From the NCBI RefSeq assembly GCF_000716715.1, contig NZ_JNYJ01000095.1:1-11660 (forward strand): DNA of 11,660 nucleotides, read 5' to 3'. The DNA comes from Dactylosporangium aurantiacum (GTDB lineage: Bacteria; Actinomycetota; Actinomycetes; Mycobacteriales; Micromonosporaceae). Below, piece by piece: positions 1-6,151 of the stretch (position 1 is the stretch's first letter; each line of letters begins with the position of its first letter). The translations under genes were made by a program, and so were the position numbers. The notes beneath the pieces are model-generated. The model saw only the letters and a list, made by a program, of their open reading frames with translations. It had not been told where the DNA came from and searched no databases.

Positions 1-101
1 GGACCGACCGGCTCCCATACGACCCGGCACGGCACGGCAACGCCGTCCGACTCCACCAAAACGAACCGCTCGCCGCCTGAGGTTGACACAGGGAGTGTCA
101 T
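1..101 (-). CDS. 5' part of an unidentified gene, last visible gene of the leftward operon
   Basis: An open frame on the minus strand starts with ATG (99-101) and continues off the left edge, so only the first 33 residues are visible. It begins MTLPVSTSGGERFVLVES and continues DGVAVPCRVVWEPVG. The ATG overlaps the TGA of the replication gene as ATGA. A GAGAGG ribosome binding site lies 8 bases upstream, inside the previous gene, so translation is probably coupled. I do not recognise the protein. In AICEs the genes after rep are often excisionase and integrase, but this N-terminus does not look like either. The plus strand also has a short open tail ending in TGA at 78-80, but it lacks comparable support. 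Confidence 0.6.
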   Translation of the reverse strand, partial: MTLPVSTSGGERFVLVESDGVAVPCRVVWEPVG

Positions 102-1162
102 GCGGCCCGCCTCTCGACCGCCACAGGCACCCGCTCCGCACGGAATCCGCCTTTGATTGCCTCGCGGATCTCCCGGTCGGTCTGGCCGTGCTCGCGGCCG
201 GTCGCGGTGAGCGCGGCGACCGCGTCGGCCTGGTCGATGGCCCCGGCGGCGACCATGCGGGCGACGCCTCGGGCGGCGCCGTAGAGCGCGCGGCGGTGAC
301 CGCCTTTCGGCGCTCGTCCCACGGCGCCGAGGATCGAGGCCAGCAGCGCGTCGGGGGATGAGATGGCCCCCGCCCGGCGCGCGGTGGTCGGGCTGGTTGG
401 GGCGGCGACGGTGAGCGTCTCGCGTGGCCGGCAGAGCGCGACCAACGCGGGGGCCATCTCAATCACCGGGTGACTGCCGATCCACCGGTACGGCTGCCCG
501 GTGCGCGGGTGGATCGACGGTGGGGCGACGACGTAGCCGCCGTCCGCCTTGAGGTCCACGCCGGGGTGGTCGGCGACCTCGGGGGCGAGGCGCCCGCCGG
601 GGTGCCGGTAGTACAGGTGCCACCCGCCACCGCCGGTCGCCACGCACGCGGTGCGCGGCATGAGGGCGGGGTCGAGGGCGCCGCCGTTGCGGGGGTCGAT
701 GTCGACCACGGCCAGGTCGGCGACCGCGCCGGTGCGGATGGCGAGCATGCCGCGCGGGTACGCCTCGCACATCGCCTCGATGCGCTGCCGGTCGGTAGTC
801 GCGGCGTAGAACCCGTGACAGGTCAGGCAGTCACACGCGGCCGGGTCGTGCTCGGCGCCAGCGTCCTTGCAGGCGTCACAGTTGGCCAGGGGACGTTTGG
901 TGCGGCCGAGCAGGAACACGGGCCAGCCGTGTTCCGCGTAGCGGATCGCGTTGCGCAGCAACGCTTGTGAGGCAGGGCGAAGCTCCATCTCGGTTTCTCC
1001 CGTGATCGAGGCGGAGGGCGGTTCAGGGCGCCCGGCGAGCGCGGCCGGGGTGTGTTGCGGGCAGCGCTCGCCGGGCAGGTAGGTGCGGGTGCCGTCGGTG
1101 GTGCCGCAGTGCCGCTGGTCGGCGGCGATCCAGAACCCGCACCGGGCGGCGGTCGTGGTCAT
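98..1162 (-). CDS. Prim-pol type replication protein (bifunctional DNA primase/polymerase) of the AICE
   Basis: Predicted 354-residue primase-polymerase that would start replication of the excised element. The prim-pol core occupies about residues 70-245. It shows the acidic motif VVDIDPRNGG (152-161, D154 and D156), then GGGGWHLYY (177-185, H182), then GVDLKADGGY followed by VVAPPSIHP (201-219), which is the family's catalytic order. Ahead of the core is a Cys/His cluster (C8, H18, C19, C34, H37) that looks like a small zinc module. A second cluster (C95, C98, C110, C112, C115) sits inside the N-terminal part of the core. The helical C-terminus (264-345) resembles the PriCT-like tail seen after such cores. 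The chosen ATG overlaps the previous stop as TGATG. An in-frame ATG at 986-988 (M59) has its own GGGAG site 8 bases upstream and could be the main or a second start. Prim-pol proteins are one of the known AICE Rep types. Confidence 0.85.
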   Translation of the reverse strand: MTTTAARCGFWIAADQRHCGTTDGTRTYLPGERCPQHTPAALAGRPEPPSASITGETEMELRPASQALLRNAIRYAEHGWPVFLLGRTKRPLANCDACKDAGAEHDPAACDCLTCHGFYAATTDRQRIEAMCEAYPRGMLAIRTGAVADLAVVDIDPRNGGALDPALMPRTACVATGGGGWHLYYRHPGGRLAPEVADHPGVDLKADGGYVVAPPSIHPRTGQPYRWIGSHPVIEMAPALVALCRPRETLTVAAPTSPTTARRAGAISSPDALLASILGAVGRAPKGGHRRALYGAARGVARMVAAGAIDQADAVAALTATGREHGQTDREIREAIKGGFRAERVPVAVERRAA

Positions 1163-1470
1163 CACGCGGCTCGCCGGACGCTGGCACGGGTGGCGCGGTC
1201 GATGACGGCGCCCAGGTCGCGGGCGAGGCCGAGCAGCTGGCGCCGGGCGATCGGTTCGGTGGCGGCGAGCGCCACGGTCAACGTGACCTCGGCGTGTTCC
1301 CGGCCGTCGGCGGCGCGCACGCGGGTGAGCAGGGCGCGGCCGAGGCCGGGGACGTCGACCACGAGGGGGCCGGCCCGGTGCTCACCGAGGTTGCAGCGGT
1401 GGCCTCCGGCGCACCAGTCGGGGTGCCGGTCGGGGTTGAGCGCCGTCCGGCGGCGCGTGATGGCCTTCAT
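1162..1470 (-). CDS. Small Cys/His-containing protein, possibly DUF6907-like
   Basis: A 102-residue protein whose ATG (1468-1470) overlaps the upstream TGA as ATGA. The N-terminus has DWCAGGHRC followed by GEH (about residues 18-31), a possible metal site. A strand-rich middle follows (PLVVDVPGLGRALLTRV), then EVTLTVALA and a helical tail (ARRQLLGLARDLGAVIDRA). This order, a WC..H motif then a short beta region and a helix, resembles small DUF6907-type proteins of actinobacterial elements; that match is from memory and unverified. The function is unknown. Its position between transfer and replication genes suggests an accessory role in the same operon. The frame stays open upstream, but the extension is Arg/Pro-rich shadow sequence of the overlapping gene. 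Confidence 0.75.
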   Translation of the reverse strand: MKAITRRRTALNPDRHPDWCAGGHRCNLGEHRAGPLVVDVPGLGRALLTRVRAADGREHAEVTLTVALAATEPIARRQLLGLARDLGAVIDRATRASVRRAA

Positions 1471-1712
1471 CGGGCGTCCCGGCGAGCGGTGGCGTCGTGG
1501 TGGAGGCGGGCGGCGAAGTTGTAGAGGCGGCGGCCGATGCGCAGGCGGCGGCCGGTGCCTCGGCACCACCGGCACGGCCGGTAACGGTGAGTGAGGAACG
1601 TTTGGCGGGTGCCGGTGCCTTTGCAGCCCTGGCAGCGGCCGAACGGGAGGATCCAGCAGGCGAGGGCGTAGGCGGCGAGGGCGGCGGCGGTAACGGCGTA
1701 CAGGGTGGTCAC
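1467..1712 (-). CDS. Small membrane-anchored protein with double CxxC-GTG zinc motif
   Basis: An 81-residue protein starting at GTG (1710-1712) with AGGGAG six bases upstream. Residues 3-23 form a single hydrophobic segment, probably an N-terminal membrane anchor. Two motifs follow, CQGCKGTGT (27-35) and CRWCRGTGR (47-55), which together give a four-Cys zinc site. The CxxCxGxG pattern is that of DnaJ-type zinc fingers, but there is no J domain. A basic tail ends the protein. The function is unknown. Such small zinc proteins are common between the tra and rep genes of actinomycete elements. The stop overlaps the next start (ATGA). The gene carries two copies of the GGTAACG(G/C) repeat described separately. 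Confidence 0.75.
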   Translation of the reverse strand: MTTLYAVTAAALAAYALACWILPFGRCQGCKGTGTRQTFLTHRYRPCRWCRGTGRRLRIGRRLYNFAARLHHDATARRDAR

Positions 1713-1866
1713 GGAAGGCTCCCTGAGCGGTTTTTGGGCCTGTTTTTGGCATGGCGTTACCGGCTACCTGCGGAAAGTCGTCGCAGGTAGTGGTGTGGAT
1801 TGGGGGGGTAACGGCAGAGGTAACGCGGGCGTTACCGGTACCTCTGCCGTTACCTTGGCCGTTACC
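1580..1866. repeat. Cluster of eight GGTAACG(G/C) repeats, candidate clt/TRS transfer locus
   Basis: The 8-mer GGTAACG(G/C) occurs at 1580-1587, 1689-1696, 1807-1814 and 1819-1826 on the plus strand. It occurs at 1754-1761, 1829-1836, 1847-1854 and 1859-1866 on the minus strand. Six lie in the roughly 115 bases just after the transfer ATPase gene, the last one touching its TAA stop. TraB-type proteins of Streptomyces plasmids are known to bind 8-bp TRS repeats in a clt locus next to tra through their C-terminal winged helix. The TRS sequence differs between elements, so this cluster fits by size, number and place. It could instead be an iteron-type replication origin or a repressor site. Confidence 0.6.
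1807..1854. repeat. Nested palindromes between the transfer ATPase gene and the next gene
   Basis: A perfect 16-bp inverted repeat has arms at 1807-1822 and 1839-1854 (GGTAACGGCAGAGGTA and its complement). Overlapping its inner part is a second perfect dyad, GGTAACGC-GG-GCGTTACC (1819-1836). The two hairpins share bases and exclude each other. They could act as protein-binding sites in DNA, as a transcription terminator after the transfer gene, or as a cruciform at an origin. No T-run follows on the minus strand. Confidence 0.7.
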
Positions 1867-4030
1867 CCTCGGTGGGGGTGGCGGCGCGGGTGCTGATCAG
1901 CTCCCGCAGGGCGTCGAGCCGGTACCCCTTGAGGGGCCTACCGCCGACCTTGACGGTGACGCTCTGTACGCCAGCGGCGCGGGCCAGTTCGGACAGCGCG
2001 TCGGCGGTCAGCCCGGGGTACGCGTTGGGCCACCGCTCGGTGAGGGCGTCGGCGGCGGGTGCCCAGTGCTGGCCGTTGGACGCGGACACCTCGGCCAGGT
2101 CGGCGAGCAGGTCGCGGGCGGTGGGCAGGTCGGCGCTGCCACCGACCGGGGCGCCGCCCCGGATCGCGACCGCGCGGGCGACGATCTCGGCCGCGACTTC
2201 CGGCGTCGGGTACTGCGACCGCACGGCGGTCGGGGCGGCGAGGCCGGTCATGCAGCCCCAACCGGCGTCGATGACCGGCCGGTACACGGTGCCGGTGATG
2301 CCGCGCTTGTAGGCGCCGGTACCGAGGACCATGTCGTTCTCGACCTGCCCAGCGACCGACAGGCACCACCGGTTGGTGACGCAGCGGACGATGTTCGGCG
2401 GCAGGCTCGTGCGGTCGGGGATCTGGGTGGCGAGGATGACGATGATGTTCAGCGCCCGTGCCCGCTTGATGAGCCGTTCGGCGGCGTCGGCGGCCTCGGC
2501 CGAGGCGCCGAACAGCTCGTGCGCCTCGTCGATGACGATGACCACCGGGTGCAGCCCGGAGCCTGGCTTGCGGGCCAGCTCAGGGGTGACCTTGCCCTCG
2601 GGCGCCTCACCGCGCTGCTTCGCGGCCAGGACGCGCTTGCCGCGCCGTTCGGCCTCGGCGAGACCCCACATGATGATCGCGGCGCCTTCGGCGATGGCCT
2701 TGTCATCGACGCCGACGACGTACGTCGAGCAGATCGGGGCGAGGTCGATGAAGTCGCCGGTGCCCTTGAACTCGGCAATCTTGAACTCGACCGTGGGGTC
2801 CTGCGACGCCATGAGCACCAGCGCCCGTGCGGCGTAGGACTTGCCGGAGCCGGGCTGCCCGGCGATGACGAACGACCGGGCGAACAGCGACGTCTTGACC
2901 GGCTGCTGACGCTCGTTGCTGCCGAACTCGTGTTCCTCGAACACGCTCGTGCGGGCGTTCGGCGCGGCGATCGACCATTTCGACTGCCCCATCTTGGACG
3001 CGGGCTGGTAGCCGACCCACAGGTCAACCTGTCCGGCGTGCTCCGGGCCGGGTGACGGCCACACCTGGTCGACCGGCAGCCGTAGCGCGGAGGAGAGCAT
3101 GCCGCGCCGTTCCAGGACCTTGACCGCCTCCAGGCCCTGCGGCAGGTTCACCCGGGCGAGCCAGCCGGGGCCGTCGCGGTGGATGCCGGGGTGCACGAAC
3201 TCGATCGTGCTGGGTTCCTTCATCGCAGGCAGGCCGAGGGACACCAGGGCGTTGCGGACCATCTCACCGGTCAGCTTGGTGAACCGGGGTGCGTTGGATA
3301 CCCGGTCGGTGATCGGCTTGTCGGCGGGGCGGCCGGCGCGGGCGAGCAGCAGCACGGCGGCGGCTTCGACCGCGTACCAACCCCACGACGGCACCACATC
3401 GGACACACGGACGATGAGCAGGGCAACCGGCGCCGCGACGGCCGCGACGCCGACCAGCCACCACCGGCCGCGGGCTTCCTTGGCGCGGGTGCGGTTGAGC
3501 GACTGCCAGGTGTAGGCGTCGTTGGTGTTGGCGGCGTGCTGGCGAAGCTGCCAGTTGCCGTCCTCGGCGCTGGCCCAGCGCAGGGTGCGGCCGAGCAGCC
3601 GCGCCGCGCCGATCGGCGCGTACACGGCGGTCTTGGCCAGGTATTTCGGGGTCCGGGCGAGGTGGAACAGCGCCCAGTAGCGCAGGTTGTCGCCGATCGC
3701 GGCCAGGGTCGCGGCGCGCTGGGCGCGGTTGGTCAGCCAGGTCGGCACGATCGGTGCGCGTCCGGCCGCGCCGGTGGCGGTGACGTCCTTCCACGACAGG
3801 GTCGGGGCGACGTCGACCGCGTCGACCGGCCCGCCGAAGTCGGCGTCGTCGACCACGACCGTCTCAGCGTCACCACCGAAGTCACCACCGAGGGCGCCGC
3901 CGTGGCTGTCGGCCAGGGCGTCACGTTCGTCGTGGTCGTTGCGGCGGGGCTTGACCAGGTGCAGCCGGGGCGCGGGCGGGTCGGTGGGCATGTCGGCGGC
4001 GCCGGGCGCCGCGGTGTGCATGTCGGTCAC
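1862..4030 (-). CDS. traB: TraB/FtsK-SpoIIIE-like conjugative DNA translocase
   Basis: A 722-residue ATPase that would pump double-stranded element DNA from donor to recipient mycelium. This is the single-protein transfer mechanism known for AICEs and Streptomyces plasmids. An acidic, probably disordered start (1-90) precedes two hydrophobic segments (about 188-208 and 217-232) that anchor it in the membrane. The motor follows: Walker A GQPGSGKS (391-398), then FKIAEFKGTGDF (416-427), Walker B VVIVIDEAHELF (496-507) and LATQIPDRTSLPPNIV (533-548). The C-terminus (about 655-715) looks like a winged helix, the part that reads TRS repeats in TraB. The GTG start (4028-4030) overlaps the upstream stop as GTGA and has GGAGGG four bases upstream. 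The frame remains open to 4261, but that extension is shadow sequence of the overlapping gene. Candidate repeat targets lie just beyond its stop. Confidence 0.92.
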   Translation of the reverse strand: MTDMHTAAPGAADMPTDPPAPRLHLVKPRRNDHDERDALADSHGGALGGDFGGDAETVVVDDADFGGPVDAVDVAPTLSWKDVTATGAAGRAPIVPTWLTNRAQRAATLAAIGDNLRYWALFHLARTPKYLAKTAVYAPIGAARLLGRTLRWASAEDGNWQLRQHAANTNDAYTWQSLNRTRAKEARGRWWLVGVAAVAAPVALLIVRVSDVVPSWGWYAVEAAAVLLLARAGRPADKPITDRVSNAPRFTKLTGEMVRNALVSLGLPAMKEPSTIEFVHPGIHRDGPGWLARVNLPQGLEAVKVLERRGMLSSALRLPVDQVWPSPGPEHAGQVDLWVGYQPASKMGQSKWSIAAPNARTSVFEEHEFGSNERQQPVKTSLFARSFVIAGQPGSGKSYAARALVLMASQDPTVEFKIAEFKGTGDFIDLAPICSTYVVGVDDKAIAEGAAIIMWGLAEAERRGKRVLAAKQRGEAPEGKVTPELARKPGSGLHPVVIVIDEAHELFGASAEAADAAERLIKRARALNIIVILATQIPDRTSLPPNIVRCVTNRWCLSVAGQVENDMVLGTGAYKRGITGTVYRPVIDAGWGCMTGLAAPTAVRSQYPTPEVAAEIVARAVAIRGGAPVGGSADLPTARDLLADLAEVSASNGQHWAPAADALTERWPNAYPGLTADALSELARAAGVQSVTVKVGGRPLKGYRLDALRELISTRAATPTEG

Positions 4031-4287
4031 AGGACCCTCCGGGCGTACTCGTTGTTGGCGTCGCTGGCCTGCTGGCACACGTCGGCGAGCATCGCGTGGG
4101 CGCGCTCCACCGCGGCGCGGCTGGACATTGTGTAGCTGGACATCTCGTCGTCCAGGAACGTCTGCACCCGCGCGGCTCCGGCTTGGGTGAGCTGCCATTG
4201 GGCGTGCAGCCACGCGACGCGGGCTTGCAGCAGCTCGATTTGGTGTTGCAGGTACTTGCACTGCTGGCAGTTCTCGGGCTGGGTCAT
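4027..4287 (-). CDS. Small coiled-coil protein with N-terminal CxxC
   Basis: An 86-residue protein of unknown function. It starts at ATG (4285-4287) behind a GGAGGA site and ends in a GTGA overlap with the transfer ATPase gene, so the two are probably translationally coupled. CQQC at residues 7-10 is followed by a helix with coiled-coil character (KYLQHQIELLQARVAWLHAQ, 11-30) and further polar helix to residue 72. This could pair with or regulate the ATPase, but that is inferred only from position. There is no membrane segment or signal peptide. The frame is open further upstream to 4356, but that region crosses the hairpin at 4315-4359 and has no ribosome binding site. Confidence 0.75.
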   Translation of the reverse strand: MTQPENCQQCKYLQHQIELLQARVAWLHAQWQLTQAGAARVQTFLDDEMSSYTMSSRAAVERAHAMLADVCQQASDANNEYARRVL

Positions 4288-4314
4288 GATTGGGGCTTCC
4301 TCCGTGGTGAGGGG

Positions 4315-4359
4315 CCGGTGCGCGGCCGTGGTTTCCGAGGCCGTGAGGCCGCGCACCGG
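4315..4359. terminator. Intergenic GC hairpin, copy 1 of a duplicated element
   Basis: The arms CCGGTGCGCGGCC (4315-4327) and its exact complement (4347-4359) enclose a 19-base loop. The hairpin sits between the 49-residue peptide gene and the coiled-coil gene. No T-run follows on the leftward strand, so it may act as a GC-rich actinomycete terminator, an attenuator or an mRNA-stabilising processing site. The same 13-base arms occur at 5024-5067. Confidence 0.65.
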
Positions 4360-4368
4360 GCAGGGGTT

Positions 4369-4518
4369 TTAACCGGCCAGGGCGGCGAGGAACGCCATGA
4401 CGCCCTTGACGACGACCGTGACCGCGTGGGCTGAGCCGGTGGGGTTGGTGATGACGAAGTACGCGGCCAGCAGGCCGAGGCTGACGCTGATCGCTTTGTT
4501 CTTCAACGAGCCGGGCAT
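4369..4518 (-). CDS. 49-residue small membrane peptide (spread-protein-like)
   Basis: A short frame from ATG (4516-4518) to TAA (4369-4371), with an excellent AAAGGAG site seven bases upstream. The peptide starts MPGSLKNKAISVSLGLLAAY, continues FVITNPTGSAHAVTVVVKG and ends VMAFLAALAG. Residues 9-24 and 33-48 are hydrophobic, consistent with one or two membrane passes; it could also be a short secreted or assembled peptide. It sits between a DUF3307-like membrane protein and the coiled-coil gene, 44 bases after the former. Small membrane proteins clustered near tra in Streptomyces plasmids (spd genes) help plasmid spread within mycelium, and this may be one. It is easily missed because of its length. 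Confidence 0.7.
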   Translation of the reverse strand: MPGSLKNKAISVSLGLLAAYFVITNPTGSAHAVTVVVKGVMAFLAALAG

Positions 4519-4562
4519 GATCGGTCTCCTTTGTGGACAGTCGAGCAGCAGCTAGAACGGGT

Positions 4563-4985
4563 TCAGGTGGCGGTGAGCAGGGCGGATACGAACAGCCAGC
4601 CGACGTGCCAGGACTGGTCGAGGGCGTAGAGGCCGCCGCCGCGCTCCAGCCAGGCCGGGGACTTGCCGAGTGCGTCGGCCATGCGCCGCAGCGGCGTGCG
4701 ACGGTCGGCGATGTGGTGGCTCACGGCCGAGACGGTCAGCCCGGCGGCGGTCCAGCCGAGGTGCAGCGCGGTGCCGGTGACGGCGAGCGTGGCGGCCAGG
4801 GCGACGACCGCGGTGAGGGTGTAGGTGGCGACGTGCGCGGCGCAGGCGAGATGCCCTCGCCACCCGGTGTCGGCCTTGTGGTCGGCCTGGTGCTGTGTCT
4901 GGATCCAGTGGTCGGCGACCTGGTGAGCGGCGTAGAGGGCGGCGAAGACAGCGGCGAGGGTGCCGGCGTCGGTTGGGGTTGCCAT
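4563..4985 (-). CDS. DUF3307-like membrane protein, putative spread protein
   Basis: A 140-residue protein starting at ATG (4983-4985) behind AGGAG nine bases upstream. The sequence opens with a short hydrophobic stretch, then AHQVADHWIQTQHQADHK (20-37). It continues with CAAHVATYTLTAVVALAATL (48-67, membrane), a second hydrophobic stretch (75-89), SHHIADRRTP (89-98) and a C-terminal SWHVGWLFVSALL (125-137). The repeated His residues beside hydrophobic helices and the VADHW motif resemble DUF3307-type membrane proteins found in phages and actinobacterial elements. The family name is from memory. The activity is unknown. Its place among other small membrane proteins in a transfer operon points to a role in intramycelial spread or mating. 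Confidence 0.78.
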   Translation of the reverse strand: MATPTDAGTLAAVFAALYAAHQVADHWIQTQHQADHKADTGWRGHLACAAHVATYTLTAVVALAATLAVTGTALHLGWTAAGLTVSAVSHHIADRRTPLRRMADALGKSPAWLERGGGLYALDQSWHVGWLFVSALLTAT

Positions 4986-5023
4986 GATGGAGGTCTCCTG
5001 ACTCCTGATGGAGGGATAGGGGA

Positions 5024-5067
5024 CCGGTGCGCGGCCTGCTGGCCTAGGAACCTTGGCCGCGCACCGG
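5024..5067. terminator. Intergenic GC hairpin, copy 2 of a duplicated element
   Basis: The arms CCGGTGCGCGGCC (5024-5036) and its exact complement (5055-5067) enclose an 18-base loop that itself contains a GGCC pair. Both arms are identical to those at 4315-4359 while the loops differ. The hairpin lies between the wHTH/membrane protein gene and the DUF3307-like gene. There is no T-run on the leftward strand. Confidence 0.65.
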
Positions 5068-5073
5068 GCGGAG

Positions 5074-6150
5074 CTAGTCGCGGTTGGCGTGGATCAGGTG
5101 TGCCAGGGCGGCGCCCATGCCGAGCACGGCGACGGGCAGGCAAGCAACGGCGGTGGTGATCCACCAGGGCGCCGAGGTGACCCCGGCGGCGGTGAGCAGG
5201 TGGTAGGCGACCTGCCCGGCGGCGCCGAAGATGAGCGAACCGATGGCGGACCAGCGGGCGAACCGGCGCACCGACGCGCCGTAGGCGCTGGACAGCCACA
5301 CCGCCAGGGCGTACGCCGCGTACGTCTCCACGCCGATCGGGAGCGTGATGGCGGTGTTGATGCTGAACCCGTCGGCGATGCCGGGCAGCGGGTGGATTAC
5401 GCCGAACCCGGTCAGTTCGCCGAGGCCGACCCACCCGGACCAGATGGCCACGAACGCGGGCAGGGCGAGGACCCAGACCGGCCAGGAGCGCGGCCGACGC
5501 GCCCGGTCCGGCTCCGTGCTCGCCGGGGTCTCGGCGTGGGGTGCGGCCGGGGACATCTCGCCGTGGGTGGGGACGTGGCGGCCGTTCTTGACCATGGCGG
5601 CGCGCAGCCCGTCGGCGTCGGTCATGGTGATGTTGGTGTCCGGGTGTCCGTCACCCGTGGCCTGCGGCGGCGTCTCGATCGCCTCGGCGACCGGCGGCGC
5701 CTCGGCAGGCGCGGCCGGGTCGGGCATGTCGGTGTCCGGCTCCAGGTCTGGCACGACGTGCAGGGTGCGTGCCGAGGCGGCCCGCTCGTGCTTCCAGACG
5801 CGCACGTGGTTGATGGCGGTGCGCCGCTCGGTGTCGTTGAGGTCCAGCACGTCACCGACCAGGGCCGCTAGGGCAAGCGAGTCGCGCGGGTCGTCGTCGG
5901 ATGCGTGCTGGTCGAGGACCTTGCGGACCTGGTCACGCAGCGTCCACGTCTCGACCGGCGTCGTTGCGGTGGTGCGCTCGCTGGTGAGGGCCTCGCGGAT
6001 GGTGTTGGCCTTCGGTGCGCCGATCTTGAATTCCTTCATGAGCGCGTTGCGGGACGGGAGGTCGCCGAGCTGGTCGGCGAGGGCGCGGGCCCGGGGCATG
6101 AGCGCTTCGATCGGCGGCGGGTAGGCGCTGGGGGCGGTGGCGGTGGTCAT
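5074..6150 (-). CDS. SpdB2/DUF2637-like membrane protein with N-terminal winged-helix domain
   Basis: A 358-residue protein starting at ATG (6148-6150), one base after the Nudix stop, with GGAGG six bases upstream. Residues 15-58 (ARALADQLGDLPSRNALMKE onward) look like a winged-helix DNA-binding unit. A second helical part (70-125) and an acidic Pro/Ala-rich linker (135-220) follow. The C-terminal 130 residues contain about four membrane helices (223-246, 266-290, 299-322, 327-352). Such HTH-plus-membrane proteins occur in AICEs and Streptomyces plasmids as Spd-type or DUF2637 proteins and are thought to act with TraB in intramycelial spread. A DNA-binding domain tethered to the membrane could position the element at the mating site; this is inference. 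The stop is TAG (5074-5076), followed by a hairpin. Confidence 0.8.
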   Translation of the reverse strand: MTTATAPSAYPPPIEALMPRARALADQLGDLPSRNALMKEFKIGAPKANTIREALTSERTTATTPVETWTLRDQVRKVLDQHASDDDPRDSLALAALVGDVLDLNDTERRTAINHVRVWKHERAASARTLHVVPDLEPDTDMPDPAAPAEAPPVAEAIETPPQATGDGHPDTNITMTDADGLRAAMVKNGRHVPTHGEMSPAAPHAETPASTEPDRARRPRSWPVWVLALPAFVAIWSGWVGLGELTGFGVIHPLPGIADGFSINTAITLPIGVETYAAYALAVWLSSAYGASVRRFARWSAIGSLIFGAAGQVAYHLLTAAGVTSAPWWITTAVACLPVAVLGMGAALAHLIHANRD

Positions 6151-6151
6151 G

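Noticed and set aside
3..80. Plus-strand open tail ending in TGA at 78-80, possible end of a convergent gene
   Set aside because: The minus-strand frame over the same bases has an ATGA overlap and a good ribosome binding site, which is stronger evidence.
1751..4135. Long plus-strand open frames opposite the transfer ATPase gene
   Set aside because: They are mirror frames of a high-GC gene, with Gly/Arg/Val-rich sequence, no motifs and no ribosome binding sites.
4031..4261. Extended N-terminus of the transfer ATPase
   Set aside because: The Arg/Pro-rich extension is the shadow of the coiled-coil gene; GTG at 4028-4030 has a ribosome binding site and GTGA coupling.
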